From Stenotrophomonas sp. VV52 (GTDB lineage: Bacteria > Pseudomonadota > Gammaproteobacteria > Xanthomonadales > Xanthomonadaceae), in assembly GCF_002893095.1 (NCBI RefSeq), contig NZ_PKQQ01000002.1, positions 310,001-374,000 of the forward strand: a stretch of DNA of 64,000 nt, written 5' to 3'. This document shows positions 20,719-30,016 of the stretch, in pieces. A program made the translations under genes and the position numbers. Position 1 is the stretch's first letter. Each line of letters begins with the position of its first letter. Below the pieces are notes generated by a model. That model did no database searches. It was not told where the DNA came from and was given only the letters and a program-made list of their open reading frames with translations.

Positions 20719-21585
20719 TCAGGCGCGCTGTGCTTCCAACCATTCGCGGAATCTGCGCGCTGCTTCGCTCTCTGGGCGGGACCGCAGCCTGGTCAACCAA
20801 TAGCTGCCCAGTTCCAGCGTAGCCGCGAACGGCTGCACCAGCCGCCCTTCTGCCAAATCCTGTTCGAACATCTTCAGCGGCAGCAGCGCCACGCCGGCGC
20901 CTGCTGCTGCGGCGCTGGCCAACGTCAACGAGGAATCGAACACCGGGCCGCGTGCTTCCAGCTCCGCTGCGCCGGCGGCCTGCAACCATTGTGGCCATTC
21001 ATCGCTGCGGTACGAGCGCAGCAACGGCACACCGGCAAGATCGCGCGGATGGCGCAGCCCGCGTGCCAATGCCGGCGCACACACCGGCGCGAACGGTGCA
21101 GCCAGCACCGATGTACTTACCTGGCCCTGCCAATCGCCGTCGCCGAAGCGGATCGCCAGGTCCAGTCCTTCGCCGGCCAGGTCGATGCGGTTGTTGTGGG
21201 TCTGGATCCGCAGTTCGATATCCGGGTGGCGCGCATTGAAATCCTTCAGCCGTGGCAGCAGCCATCCGGTGGCGAAGGTGCCTACCACGCCGACTCCAAG
21301 GACCTCGCGGAAATGCCCGCCGACGAAGCGGTCCAGGCTCACCGCAATGCGGTCGAACGCCTCGTTCAGCACCGGATACAGCCGCGCGCCCTCGTCGGTG
21401 AGCGCCACCCCGCGCGGCAGGCGATGGAACAGCACCGCGCCCAGCCGTTCCTCCAGCCCCCGGATCTGATGGCTCAACGCCGCCTGGCTCACGCACAGCT
21501 CCAGCGCCGCGCGGGTGAAGTTCTGGTGGCGGGCCGCAGCCTCGAAGGCGCGCAGGGCATTGAGCGGGAGCTGGGGACGAAGCAT
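20719..21585 (-). CDS. ampR: LysR-family regulator AmpR, adjacent to the L2-type beta-lactamase
   Basis: The 288-residue LysR protein has a winged helix-turn-helix at residues about 5-65 (LNALRAFEAAARHQNFTRAA, CVSQAALSHQIRGLEERLG) and a periplasmic-binding-like effector domain (about 90-285). Its divergent placement next to a class A beta-lactamase and its LPLNALRAFEAAARH start match AmpR of Stenotrophomonas. That protein senses muropeptides or UDP-MurNAc-pentapeptide from the recycling pathway and switches beta-lactamase expression. The ATG at 21585 gives the canonical N-terminus, while the frame extends further upstream into the operator region. Confidence 0.87.
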   Translation of the reverse strand: MLRPQLPLNALRAFEAAARHQNFTRAALELCVSQAALSHQIRGLEERLGAVLFHRLPRGVALTDEGARLYPVLNEAFDRIAVSLDRFVGGHFREVLGVGVVGTFATGWLLPRLKDFNARHPDIELRIQTHNNRIDLAGEGLDLAIRFGDGDWQGQVSTSVLAAPFAPVCAPALARGLRHPRDLAGVPLLRSYRSDEWPQWLQAAGAAELEARGPVFDSSLTLASAAAAGAGVALLPLKMFEQDLAEGRLVQPFAATLELGSYWLTRLRSRPESEAARRFREWLEAQRA

Positions 21586-21663
21586 CAGCGAGCCGTGAGG
21601 AATGTTGATGGCTGATGGTAGCCCAGCGAATCCGGTAACGTCGGCAAATGGTTGGCGTACCAA

Positions 21664-21686
21664 AGGCATTAGCCGGGCTAATGCCT
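21664..21686. promoter_or_regulatory. AmpR operator candidate between ampR and blaL2
   Basis: A perfect 10-bp inverted repeat (AGGCATTAGC / GCTAATGCCT) with a 3-bp CGG centre contains a T-N11-A core (TTAGCCGGGCTAA), the LysR-type binding pattern. It is the only strong palindrome in the 176-bp divergent region. Confidence 0.65.
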
Positions 21687-21761
21687 CTCCTTTAAATTCC
21701 GCGCTGGTGCCTTGCCCCGCCGCATGCCGATACTGCAAGCCTGCCCACCAAGGAACCGCCC

Positions 21762-22661
21762 ATGCTCGCCCGCCGCCACTTCCTGCAGATGACCGGTGCC
21801 GCCGCCGCGTCCGCCTTCGCCGCCACGGTCCTGGCCAAGGCCCCGCCGACCGTACTGGCCGGTGCCAGGCCGCAGGCCAGCGACTTCGCGGCGCTGGAAA
21901 AAGCCAGCGGCGGCCGCCTGGGCGTGACCCTGCTCAACACCGCCACCGGCGCCCGGGTCGGCCACCGCCAGGACGAGCGCTTCCCGATGTGCAGCACCTT
22001 CAAGTTCGCGCTCTCGGCCACGGTGCTGCACCTGGCCGACAAAGGCACCCTGTCGCTGGACCGGCGCCTGCCGGTGCGCCAGCAGGACATGCTCTCGCAC
22101 GCGCCGGTGACCAAGCGCCATGTGGGCAAGGACCTAACCGTGCGCGACCTGTGCCGCGCCACCATGGTGACCAGCGACAACCCGGCCGCGAACCTGCTGC
22201 TCGGCGTGGTCGGTGGGCCGGCCGGGGTGACCGCGTTCCTGCGCGGGCACGGCGATGCGGTGACCCGCAACGACCGGCTGGAGCCGGAAATGAACGATTT
22301 TGCACCGGGCGATCCGCGCGACACCACCAGTCCGGCCGCGATGGCGGCCAGCCTGCAGCGCTTCGTGCTGGGCGATGTGCTCAGCAAGCCGTCGCGGCTG
22401 CAGCTGGCCGACTGGCTGATCGACAACGAAACCGGCGACGCGCGCCTGCGTGCCGGCCTGTCGCCCGCCTGGCGGGTGGGCGACAAGACCGGCAGCAACG
22501 GCGAGGACACCACCAACGACATCGCGATCCTGTGGCCGCTGGCCGGTGGTGCGCCGTGGGTGCTGACCAGTTACCTGCAGGGTGCCAGCGTCGATGACGC
22601 CGGGCGCAATGACGTGTTGCGGCAGGTGGCGGTTATCGCGGAGCGGTTGATGCGCGGGTGA
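21762..22661 (+). CDS. blaL2: class A serine beta-lactamase, L2 type
   Basis: The 299-residue precursor has every class A element: the catalytic S-T-F-K tetrad at 78-81, SDN at 138-140, the omega-loop Glu in EPEMN (174-178) and KTG at 242-244. It hydrolyses beta-lactams in the periplasm. The leader carries a twin-arginine pattern (ARRHFLQMTG), which points to Tat export, as known for L2. The mature protein is clearly L2-like but has many substitutions against the S. maltophilia form as remembered, fitting another species of the genus. AAGGA lies 8 nt before the ATG. It is divergent from ampR and probably inducible through it. Confidence 0.9.
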   Translation: MLARRHFLQMTGAAAASAFAATVLAKAPPTVLAGARPQASDFAALEKASGGRLGVTLLNTATGARVGHRQDERFPMCSTFKFALSATVLHLADKGTLSLDRRLPVRQQDMLSHAPVTKRHVGKDLTVRDLCRATMVTSDNPAANLLLGVVGGPAGVTAFLRGHGDAVTRNDRLEPEMNDFAPGDPRDTTSPAAMAASLQRFVLGDVLSKPSRLQLADWLIDNETGDARLRAGLSPAWRVGDKTGSNGEDTTNDIAILWPLAGGAPWVLTSYLQGASVDDAGRNDVLRQVAVIAERLMRG

Positions 22662-22662
22662 T

Positions 22663-24966
22663 TCAACCCGCCTCCCCCACGGCCTGCAGAAACTCCCGCC
22701 CCCACCGGTCGACGTCGTAATACTCCACGCTGCCGAACAACTGCCGCATCCGCCCACCCGCTTCCTCATCAGGCATCGACAACGCCTGCAGCAACCCGGC
22801 GGTGAGATCGGCCGGGTCATGCGGATTGGTCAACACCGCGCCCTTCAATTCAGCCGCAGCCCCGGCAAACTCGCTCAACACCAATACGCCGTTGCTGCCT
22901 TCGATCCCCTGTGTGGCCACGAACTCCTTGGCCACCAAATTCAATCCATCGCGCAGCGGCGTGATCCACATCACCTGCGCCGCCGCGTAATGCGCCACCA
23001 CCTCTTCGAACGGCAGCGCCTGCGCGAAGAACCGCACCGGGGTCCAGTCCAGCCGCGAGAAGCGCCCGTTGATCCGGCCCACCGCCTGCTCGATCTGGTT
23101 CTGCAACGTGCGGTACACGGTCATCTCGCGCGCGGCCGGCACGCACACCATCAGCAGGGTGACCTTGCCCTGCCGCTCCGGATGCTGCTCCAACAAGCGT
23201 TCGAACGCCTCCAGCTTGGCCAGCGTGCCCTTGGTGTAGTCCAGCCGCTCCACCGACAGCACCAGCTTGCGCGCGCCGATCTCGCGGCGCAGCTTGAAGA
23301 TGTCGTTGCGCACATCGCCGCGCGCCAGCACGGCATGGATGCGGCGCAGGTCAGTACCGACCGGGTGCGCACCCAGCGCCACGTCGCGGTCGCCCACGCG
23401 CAGCCGCGTGGTCATGGTGTCCAGCCCCACCGCGCAGCCGTAGGTCAGGAAGCGCGGCGCGCAGCTTTCCCAGGCCAGGCGTTCGGCCGGCATCGCGCCG
23501 CGCACCACGTCGACGAAGTTCTCCACCTGGCGCGGAATGTGGAACCCGATGTAGTCGCAGCTGAGCAGGCTGCCGATGATCTCGCGGCGCCACGGCACCA
23601 CGTTGAACACATCGGCGGACGGAAAGTAGGTGTGGTGGAAGAAGGCGATCTTCAGGTCCGGGCGCAGTTCGCGCAGCGTGCCGGGCACCATCCACAGGTT
23701 GTAGTCGTGGATCCACACCGTGGCGCCATGCGCGGCTTCGGCGGCAACCGCTTCGGCGAACTTGCGGTTCACCTGCAGGTACACCTGCCAGTCGTCCTCG
23801 CGGAACCGCGCGCGTTCCCAGAACGCATGCAGCATTGGCCAGAACGCTTCCTTGGAGAAGCGCTTGTAGAAGATGTCCACCTCCTGCTTGCTCAACGGCA
23901 CGCGCGCGGCGGTCAGCGTCGGGTAGCGGTCTGCGTCCACCGCCAGGTGGGTCTGGAACGGGCCGCGCTTGGGATCGTCGATTCCCCACGCCACCCAGGA
24001 ACCCTTCTGGCCGCCCTCGAAGAAGCTCAGCAGCGAAGGAATGATGCCGTTCGGGGAACGCGGCGGTCGCTGTACCACGACACCGTCTTCCACGACTTCA
24101 TCGAACGGCAGGCGGTGGTACACCATCACCAGCTCGGCACCTTCGGCGCGCGCCTGCGCCGGCGGCTGCAGCCACGCATCATCGGCTGCCAGCAGGCCGA
24201 AGTGTTCGATCGCTTCGAGAATGCCGCCGCAGCCCGGCGCCTGTGCATGGAAGGTGTGTTCCAGCGTGGCGGTGGCCTCGGTCAGTGCCGGCTCGGACTC
24301 GCCCACGCACACGCCACGGAAGCCGGCGCGGTACATCGAAAGATCGTTGAGGGTGTCGCCGGCGACCAGGATGCGGTCGCGCGGCAGTTCCAGCAGGCGC
24401 GCCAGCGCGGCCAGGGTGCGGCCCTTGTCGGTGTCCGGCGGCAGGATGTCCAGGTAGCGGTCGGCCGAGTACAGCACGTCGCAGCCCAGCGCCTCGGCGG
24501 CGGCCTGGATCTGCGCGCGCAGCGGCGCCAGCGTTTCGGGATCGCAGAAATACGAGCAGCGGCGCTCCTGCGGCACGTCCTGGCGCTGCAGCGCGGTGAA
24601 CGGGCGCATTGCCTCGGCGACCACGTGCTCACCCGGCCAGTGCGCGTCGATCATCGATTGCAGGGGCTGCAGCGGCTGCAGGGTGTGGCCGTCGACCACG
24701 GTCGCGCCAACGTCGCAGACCACGTAATCGGGCCGTGGAATGGCGGGATCGGAGAGCAGGGGCATCACCGCTTCCAGGCCGCGACCGGTGATGAAGATCA
24801 GGCGGATACCGGGGTGCTGGTCGACCAGCCGGTACAGGCGGTGGCGCGCGGCGGGGTCGCCGGCGAGAAAGGTGCCATCCAGATCGGTGGCGAGGATCAA
24901 TTGCGGTGCCGGCGGGGCCGACGTAATGCGGGGTGAGGTGGGCGTGGCGGGTGTCGATACAGTCAA
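22663..24966 (-). CDS. ggpPS: bifunctional glucosylglycerol-phosphate phosphatase/synthase
   Basis: The 767-residue fusion has an N-terminal HAD-type phosphatase (DxDGT at 28-32, GDTLNDLSMYRAG near 207, about 1-265). A GT20 glucosyltransferase of the trehalose-phosphate-synthase superfamily follows (FFHHTYFPSADVFNVVPWR, VERLDYTKG, PLRDGLNLVAKEF). Known GgpPS of Stenotrophomonas rhizophila has this order and lies with ycaD. It makes glucosylglycerol from ADP-glucose and glycerol-3-phosphate as a salt-protective solute. The start is a TTG that overlaps the ycaD stop (TTGA), with AAGGA 8 nt upstream; no nearby ATG keeps the phosphatase motif. A trehalose-6-phosphate synthase/phosphatase is the alternative reading. 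Confidence 0.8.
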   Translation of the reverse strand: MTVSTPATPTSPRITSAPPAPQLILATDLDGTFLAGDPAARHRLYRLVDQHPGIRLIFITGRGLEAVMPLLSDPAIPRPDYVVCDVGATVVDGHTLQPLQPLQSMIDAHWPGEHVVAEAMRPFTALQRQDVPQERRCSYFCDPETLAPLRAQIQAAAEALGCDVLYSADRYLDILPPDTDKGRTLAALARLLELPRDRILVAGDTLNDLSMYRAGFRGVCVGESEPALTEATATLEHTFHAQAPGCGGILEAIEHFGLLAADDAWLQPPAQARAEGAELVMVYHRLPFDEVVEDGVVVQRPPRSPNGIIPSLLSFFEGGQKGSWVAWGIDDPKRGPFQTHLAVDADRYPTLTAARVPLSKQEVDIFYKRFSKEAFWPMLHAFWERARFREDDWQVYLQVNRKFAEAVAAEAAHGATVWIHDYNLWMVPGTLRELRPDLKIAFFHHTYFPSADVFNVVPWRREIIGSLLSCDYIGFHIPRQVENFVDVVRGAMPAERLAWESCAPRFLTYGCAVGLDTMTTRLRVGDRDVALGAHPVGTDLRRIHAVLARGDVRNDIFKLRREIGARKLVLSVERLDYTKGTLAKLEAFERLLEQHPERQGKVTLLMVCVPAAREMTVYRTLQNQIEQAVGRINGRFSRLDWTPVRFFAQALPFEEVVAHYAAAQVMWITPLRDGLNLVAKEFVATQGIEGSNGVLVLSEFAGAAAELKGAVLTNPHDPADLTAGLLQALSMPDEEAGGRMRQLFGSVEYYDVDRWGREFLQAVGEAG

Positions 24967-26225
24967 TGCACTTCCTTATCAGGAGGGTTGGGAGGGGTGT
25001 CCGGTGGCGGCGCGACGTCGGTTTCGGGCATCAGCTCCAGCGCCGCCGGCGTGGTGCGCAGCATCAGCCGGAACACCACCGGATGCGTGCGCAGGCGGCT
25101 GAAGCTGAGCAGGCGCGCAGTGGTGAACAGGGCCAGCGCACCGAGCACGACGGCGAAATACAGGGGCAGGGCGGCCGGGCCGAACTGCTGCATGGCTGCG
25201 CCGGCCAGCGCCGGGCCGATCGCTGCGCCCACGCCGTGCACCAGCAGCAGGCTGGAACAGCCGGAGAGCAGGTGTTCGCGCGGCAGGTAGTCGAGCATGT
25301 GCGCCACCGCGAACGGATACAGCGAAAACGCTAATCCGCCGTAGAAAAAGAACAGGCCGAACAGCAGCCACGTCTGCATCTGCACCATCGGCATCGACGC
25401 GACCACGGCGATGCCGCCGGCGGCCAGGCACAGCGCCACCAGCCCGGTGCGGCGGTCGTGGCCGTCGCTGATATGACCGAGCGGCCACTGCAGCAGCGCG
25501 CCGCCGGCAATGGCGGTGAGCATGAAGCGCGCCACGCCATCGCTGTCCAGCCCGACCTCACCGGCATATACCGGCAGCAGGCCCCAGAACGCGCCCATCG
25601 CCAGTCCGGACAGGCCGGCGGCCACGGTGGCGACCGGCGCCATGCCATACAGCCGGGCCAGTTTCAGGCGCGGCACCGAAGGCACTTCCGGCGGGATCAG
25701 GCGGGTCGCGGTGATCGGCAGCACGGCCGCGCAGATGAGCATGGCGATCAGCATGAACATCGACATCGCCGGCGCGTTGCTGACCATCAGCAGGACCTGG
25801 CCCAGCGCAAGTGCGGACAGATTCACCACCATGTACAGCGAGAATGCACGGCTGCGCTGGCGCGGGTCCGGTTCGGCGTTGAGCCAGCTTTCGATCACCG
25901 TATACAGCCCGACCAGCGCGATGCCGGTGACGATGCGCAGCAGTCCCCACAGCCAGGCATTGAGCCACAGCGGATGCAGCAGCACCGCAATGGCGGCGAG
26001 GGCGGAGAAGAAGGCGAACGCACGGATATGGCCGATGCGGCGGATCAGCGACGGCGCGAAGAAGGTGCCCATGAAGAAACCGGCGAAATAACCGGACATC
26101 ACCAGGCCCAACGTACCGGCACCGAAGCCGGCCGCGCCGCCGCTCACCGCCAGCAAGGTGCCAAGCAGTCCGCTGCCGGTCAACAACAGCGCGACGCCTG
26201 CGAGCAGGGCGGTCAGCCGCAACAT
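24963..26225 (-). CDS. ycaD: MFS transporter, YcaD family
   Basis: The 420-residue protein has twelve hydrophobic helices and MFS features (GYFAGFFMGTFFAPSLIRRIGH between helices 2 and 3, GLYTVIESWLNAEPDPRQRSRAFSLY typical of YcaD). In Stenotrophomonas rhizophila ycaD sits directly upstream of ggpPS and is thought to handle glucosylglycerol or a precursor; that function is inferred from linkage. Its stop codon overlaps the ggpPS TTG start by two bases, so the two should be translationally coupled. The C-terminal tail is Pro-rich. Confidence 0.85.
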   Translation of the reverse strand: MLRLTALLAGVALLLTGSGLLGTLLAVSGGAAGFGAGTLGLVMSGYFAGFFMGTFFAPSLIRRIGHIRAFAFFSALAAIAVLLHPLWLNAWLWGLLRIVTGIALVGLYTVIESWLNAEPDPRQRSRAFSLYMVVNLSALALGQVLLMVSNAPAMSMFMLIAMLICAAVLPITATRLIPPEVPSVPRLKLARLYGMAPVATVAAGLSGLAMGAFWGLLPVYAGEVGLDSDGVARFMLTAIAGGALLQWPLGHISDGHDRRTGLVALCLAAGGIAVVASMPMVQMQTWLLFGLFFFYGGLAFSLYPFAVAHMLDYLPREHLLSGCSSLLLVHGVGAAIGPALAGAAMQQFGPAALPLYFAVVLGALALFTTARLLSFSRLRTHPVVFRLMLRTTPAALELMPETDVAPPPDTPPNPPDKEVH

Positions 26226-26318
26226 GCGTGCAACCTTCGTGGGGAAGGCGAACAGATCACCTTTATTACCCTAACACAGTCGCAATCAACCCTTTGTTGC
26301 AGAAAAGTGGCGGCAAAT

Positions 26319-26347
26319 TTGCGCTGTGCACGCATGCGGGCTAGGGT
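26319..26347 (+). promoter_or_regulatory. candidate promoter giving a leaderless lipoprotein mRNA
   Basis: TTGCGC (26319-26324), a 17-nt spacer and TAGGGT (26342-26347) are followed by exactly 6 nt and then the ATG at 26354. Transcription would start at or next to the start codon. No Shine-Dalgarno is present. Confidence 0.45.
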
Positions 26348-26353
26348 GGCTGC

Positions 26354-26992
26354 ATGAGTGTGCATCGATATCTTCCCTTCGCCGCTGCAGTGTTGCTTGC
26401 CGGCTGCAACAGCCAGCGCGATCAGGTGGCCCATGACGTTGCGATGGCCCCGGCGGACGCATTTCTTGCCGCCGTGGCCGCGCACTGCGGCAAAGCGTTC
26501 GAAGGCCGCGTGGTGGTCAACGAACCGCGCAGCGCCACGCCCGATCCGTTCGACGGCAAACGCCTGGTGATGCACGTGCGCGGCTGCGATGACGCCGCGC
26601 ATGAAATCCGCATTCCTTTCCATGTCGGCGACGATCATTCGCGCACCTGGGTGCTCGGCCGCACCGATACCGGCCTGCGCCTGAAGCATGACCACCGGCA
26701 TGCGGATGGCACCCCGGATGCAGTGACGATGTACGGTGGCGACAGTGCGCCGCCGGGCACCGCACAGCGCCAGTCGTTCCCGGTCGATGCCGACTCGGTG
26801 GCGATGTTCCGCAAGGCGGGCATGGAGGCCTCGGTGACCAATACCTGGGCGATGGAAGTAGAACCGGACGAGCAGTTCGTCTACGAACTCACCCGTCCGG
26901 GCGGCCGGAAGTTCCAGGTGGTGTTCGACCTGGCCCACCCGGTCGCGCTGCCGCCCGCGCCCTGGGGCGCGGACGTGCCGCCCGACAACTAA
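26354..26992 (+). CDS. hypothetical lipoprotein
   Basis: The family is not recognised. The 212-residue product begins with a lipoprotein signal (LPFAAAVLLAGC, Cys at about 18), so it is likely anchored to a periplasm-facing membrane. The mature part has a conserved-looking core with two cysteines (AHCGKAF, VRGCDD) and the histidine-containing run LKHDHRHADGTPDAVTMYGG. It is a compact globular protein without membrane helices. It is divergent from ycaD and converges on the DUF3011 gene, leaving only 3 bp between the two stop codons. Confidence 0.7.
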   Translation: MSVHRYLPFAAAVLLAGCNSQRDQVAHDVAMAPADAFLAAVAAHCGKAFEGRVVVNEPRSATPDPFDGKRLVMHVRGCDDAAHEIRIPFHVGDDHSRTWVLGRTDTGLRLKHDHRHADGTPDAVTMYGGDSAPPGTAQRQSFPVDADSVAMFRKAGMEASVTNTWAMEVEPDEQFVYELTRPGGRKFQVVFDLAHPVALPPAPWGADVPPDN

Positions 26993-26995
26993 CGG

Positions 26996-27727
26996 CTACC
27001 GCCGCGCGCCGAACCGTGCCCGGCAGCCGTTGCTGACCCAGATCTGGTTGCCGCGGAAGCCCCAGGTGTTGTTTTCCCGGCACGGGCTGCCCGACAGCTG
27101 CTGGATCAGCACCGGTCGGCCCCGGCTCATGTCCCAGGCGCAGGTCTGGGTGCGGTTGCCGGTGCTGCTGCAGGTCACGGTGTAATTGCTGCCCGGCCCG
27201 CCCGGACCCCAGCCGCCCCCGCGGCCGTCGACGAAATCGGCCCGGCAGCCCCCGCTGACCCAGACCTGGCCGTTGCGCGAGCCCCAGTTCCGGTTCTGCA
27301 CGCAGGGCGTGCTGGAGATCTGCCGGGACAGGCGCGCGCTGCGCCAGCCGGTCTGGCAGACCCGCTGGCGATTGTCGTTGCTCTCGCAGCGGACCACCCC
27401 GTGGTTGCCGCCGGGGTTCCAGCCACCGCCACCCGGGTTCCAGCCCCCACCGGACCCGCTGAGCGAGGTGGCAATGTCCTGTTTGACCCGTGAAAAGCCC
27501 CAGGACGACCGGTTTACCTGGTCCAGGTAGAAGCGCATCTGGTCGTCCGGGATGCGGCGTCCCCCCGACTGCTCCGCATATTCCTGGGAAATGACCCGCT
27601 GCTGGTCGTTGACCGACAGGGTTCGGAGGTTCTCCGGGGCGTAGGCCCGGGCGTTGACCTGGGCGTGCAGGGTCGGGGCGCTGCACGCCAGCACGGCCGT
27701 GAGGCAGGCAATAGCGAGACGGTTCAT
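26996..27727 (-). CDS. exported DUF3011-domain protein with two internal repeats
   Basis: The 243-residue product has a signal peptide (MNRLAIACLTAVLACSAPTLHAQ). A short helical region and a Gly/Trp/Pro-rich linker (GGGWNPGGGGWNPGG) follow, then two tandem copies of about 55 residues. Each copy has the pattern C...NRxxxC...LxxQxS..PCxxxxxWG...xxQ(V/I)WVSxGCRAxF. Four cysteines per copy suggest two disulfides in the periplasm. This matches DUF3011, whose function is unknown. The true start is the ATG at 27727; the longer frame upstream lacks a signal peptide. Confidence 0.75.
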   Translation of the reverse strand: MNRLAIACLTAVLACSAPTLHAQVNARAYAPENLRTLSVNDQQRVISQEYAEQSGGRRIPDDQMRFYLDQVNRSSWGFSRVKQDIATSLSGSGGGWNPGGGGWNPGGNHGVVRCESNDNRQRVCQTGWRSARLSRQISSTPCVQNRNWGSRNGQVWVSGGCRADFVDGRGGGWGPGGPGSNYTVTCSSTGNRTQTCAWDMSRGRPVLIQQLSGSPCRENNTWGFRGNQIWVSNGCRARFGARR

Positions 27728-27884
27728 GGCAAATCCCCTTGCGCATGGTGGTCCGGGCACTATCTGCCCGGCCAGATCAAGCCCATGTGACCATCCGGAT
27801 TTGCCCCAACGGGTCGCCGGCCGCAGAATAACGGGCTGACCGGTGCCGCCTGGCGCCGACACTCTCCTGCGGAGCTTTACCCCC

Positions 27885-29633
27885 ATGCGTACCCACTTCT
27901 GCGGCCTGGTCGACGAGACCCTGATTGGCCAGACTGTCACCCTCGCCGGCTGGACCGACGTTGCCCGCAACCTGGGCGGCGTGTGCTTCATCGATCTGCG
28001 CGATCATGAAGGCATCGTGCAGGTGACCGTGGAGCCTGAAAACGCGGACGTGTTCGCGGTGGCCGCCAGCCTGGGTTACGAAGACGTGCTGCAGGTGGAA
28101 GGCGTGGTGCGCAAGCGCCATGCGGTGAACGACAAGATCCGGACCGGCCAGGTCGAGATCGTCGCCACCCGCATCACCGTGCTGAACAAGGCCGAGCCGC
28201 TGCCGTTCCACGCGCACGAGAACCCGGGCGAGGAAACCCGCCTGAAGTACCGCTACCTGGACCTGCGCCGCCCGGAAATGCAGCGCATGCAGCGCACCCG
28301 CATCAAGCTGGTGCAGGCGCTGCGCCGCCACCTGGACGGCGAAGGTTTCCAGGACATCGAAACCCCGATCCTGACCAAGGCCACCCCGGAAGGCGCGCGC
28401 GACTTCCTGGTGCCGGCGCGCATGCACCCGGGCGAGTTCTACGCACTGCCGCAGAGCCCGCAGCTGTTCAAGCAGATCCTGATGGTGGCCGGCTTCGACC
28501 GCTACTACCAGATCGCGCGCTGCTTCCGCGACGAAGCGCTGCGCGCCGACCGCCAGCTGGAATTCACCCAGCTGGACATGGAATTCGCCTTCGTGCGCGA
28601 GCGCGACGTGCAGGACTTCGTGGAAGGCATGATCCGCGCCATCTTCAAGGAAGTGGTGGACGTGGAGCTGGCCGGCAGCTTCCCGCGCATGACCTGGGCC
28701 GAGGCGATGCGTCGCTATGGCTCGGACAAGCCGGACCTGCGCATCGCGCTGGAGCTGGTGGACGTGGCCGAGCTGGTCAAGGCCAGCGAGTTCCCGGTGT
28801 TCGCCAGCGCCGCCGCTGATCCGGACGGCCGCGTGGCCGCGCTGCGCATTCCCGGCGGTGCGAGCCTTTCGCGCAAGCAGATCGATGAATATGCCGCGCA
28901 CGCCGCCAAGTACGGCGCCAAGGGCCTGGCCTACATCAAGATCGCCGAGAACGGCGAAGTCAGCTCGCCGATCGCCAAGTTCTTCAGCGAAGACGCCTTC
29001 GCCGCGCTGGTCGCGCACGTCGGCGCCGGTAATGGCGACATCGTGTTCTTCGGTGCCGGTGGCTACAACAAGGTGTCCGACTTCATGGGCGCGCTGCGCC
29101 TGAAGGCCGGCAAGGACTTCGGCCTGGTCGCCGACGGTTGGGCGCCGCTGTGGGTGACCGACTTCCCGATGTTCGAGTACGACGACGAAGCCCAGCGCTA
29201 CGTGGCCCTGCATCACCCCTTCACCGCCCCGGCGGTGGACGACATTGCCGACCTGCGCGCCAACGCGAAGACGGCCGTGTCGCGCGGCTATGACATGGTG
29301 CTGAACGGCAACGAGATCGGCGGCGGTTCGATCCGTATCCACCGTTCGGACATGCAGAGCGCGGTGTTCGAACTGCTCGGCATCGGCGCCGAAGAGGCCG
29401 AAGCCAAGTTCGGTTTCCTGCTCGACGCCCTGCGTTTCGGCGCGCCGCCGCACGGTGGCATCGCCTTCGGCATCGACCGTATCGCCGCGCTGATGGCCGG
29501 CACCGAGTCGATCCGCGACGTCATTCCGTTCCCGAAGACCACCGGCGCGCAGTGCCTGATGACCGGCGCCCCGTCGCCGATCCCGGACGAGCAGCTGGCC
29601 GAAGTGCACATCCAGGTCCGCCCGAAGAAATAA
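27885..29633 (+). CDS. aspS: aspartyl-tRNA synthetase
   Basis: The 582-residue protein is a class II synthetase of bacterial type. The OB-fold anticodon-binding domain ([20 protein letters not shown]) is at 1-110 and motif 2 ([17 protein letters not shown]) follows in the catalytic domain. The bacterial GAD insertion domain spans about 285-420, and motif 3 reads [12 protein letters not shown]. It charges tRNA-Asp in the cytosol. The start is the ATG at 27885 ([11 protein letters not shown]), matching the family, with GCGGAG upstream; the track of open frame before it is unlike AspS. Confidence 0.96.
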   Translation: MRTHFCGLVDETLIGQTVTLAGWTDVARNLGGVCFIDLRDHEGIVQVTVEPENADVFAVAASLGYEDVLQVEGVVRKRHAVNDKIRTGQVEIVATRITVLNKAEPLPFHAHENPGEETRLKYRYLDLRRPEMQRMQRTRIKLVQALRRHLDGEGFQDIETPILTKATPEGARDFLVPARMHPGEFYALPQSPQLFKQILMVAGFDRYYQIARCFRDEALRADRQLEFTQLDMEFAFVRERDVQDFVEGMIRAIFKEVVDVELAGSFPRMTWAEAMRRYGSDKPDLRIALELVDVAELVKASEFPVFASAAADPDGRVAALRIPGGASLSRKQIDEYAAHAAKYGAKGLAYIKIAENGEVSSPIAKFFSEDAFAALVAHVGAGNGDIVFFGAGGYNKVSDFMGALRLKAGKDFGLVADGWAPLWVTDFPMFEYDDEAQRYVALHHPFTAPAVDDIADLRANAKTAVSRGYDMVLNGNEIGGGSIRIHRSDMQSAVFELLGIGAEEAEAKFGFLLDALRFGAPPHGGIAFGIDRIAALMAGTESIRDVIPFPKTTGAQCLMTGAPSPIPDEQLAEVHIQVRPKK

Positions 29634-29663
29634 CCCACCGTAATCCATCAGGAGATCGAAACA

Positions 29664-29996
29664 GTGTCCAACGTTGCGTTCGTAGTGGAATGGGAAAAGC
29701 TGGGCAATGAGGGCAGCGATGCCAACCTGGTGACCGAGCGCGCCCGCGTGTTCGGTGGCTGGCTGGTGCGCGTGGGCACCAACCCTGCCGCGATGGCGCT
29801 GACCTTCGTCGCCGATGGCGAAGGCCGCTGGGACGGTGAGGACTTCGGCGTCGAGGATTACGAAGACGACGAAGAAGGCGACGAGGAAGACGAAGAGTAC
29901 GATGAAGGCGAAGAGGACGAGGAAGAGGACGAGGAGTACGAGGAAGAGGACGAAGACGGCGAAGAAGAAGACGCCGCCAAGGGGTCGCAGGCCTGA
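29664..29996 (+). CDS. small protein with extremely acidic C-terminus
   Basis: The family is not recognised. The 110-residue product uses a GTG start with AGGAG 9 nt upstream. Residues 1-58 form a plausible globular part (VAFVVEWEKLGNEG, GWLVRVGTNPAAMALTFV). From residue 59 to about 103 nearly every position is Asp or Glu with a few Tyr and Gly. Such tails often mimic nucleic acid or bind basic proteins, but here that is inference. It follows aspS by 30 bp and precedes the GNAT gene by 20 bp, suggesting one transcript. Confidence 0.72.
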   Translation: MSNVAFVVEWEKLGNEGSDANLVTERARVFGGWLVRVGTNPAAMALTFVADGEGRWDGEDFGVEDYEDDEEGDEEDEEYDEGEEDEEEDEEYEEEDEDGEEEDAAKGSQA

Positions 29997-30016
29997 GGCC
30001 TGTCCCGCACCCGTCC

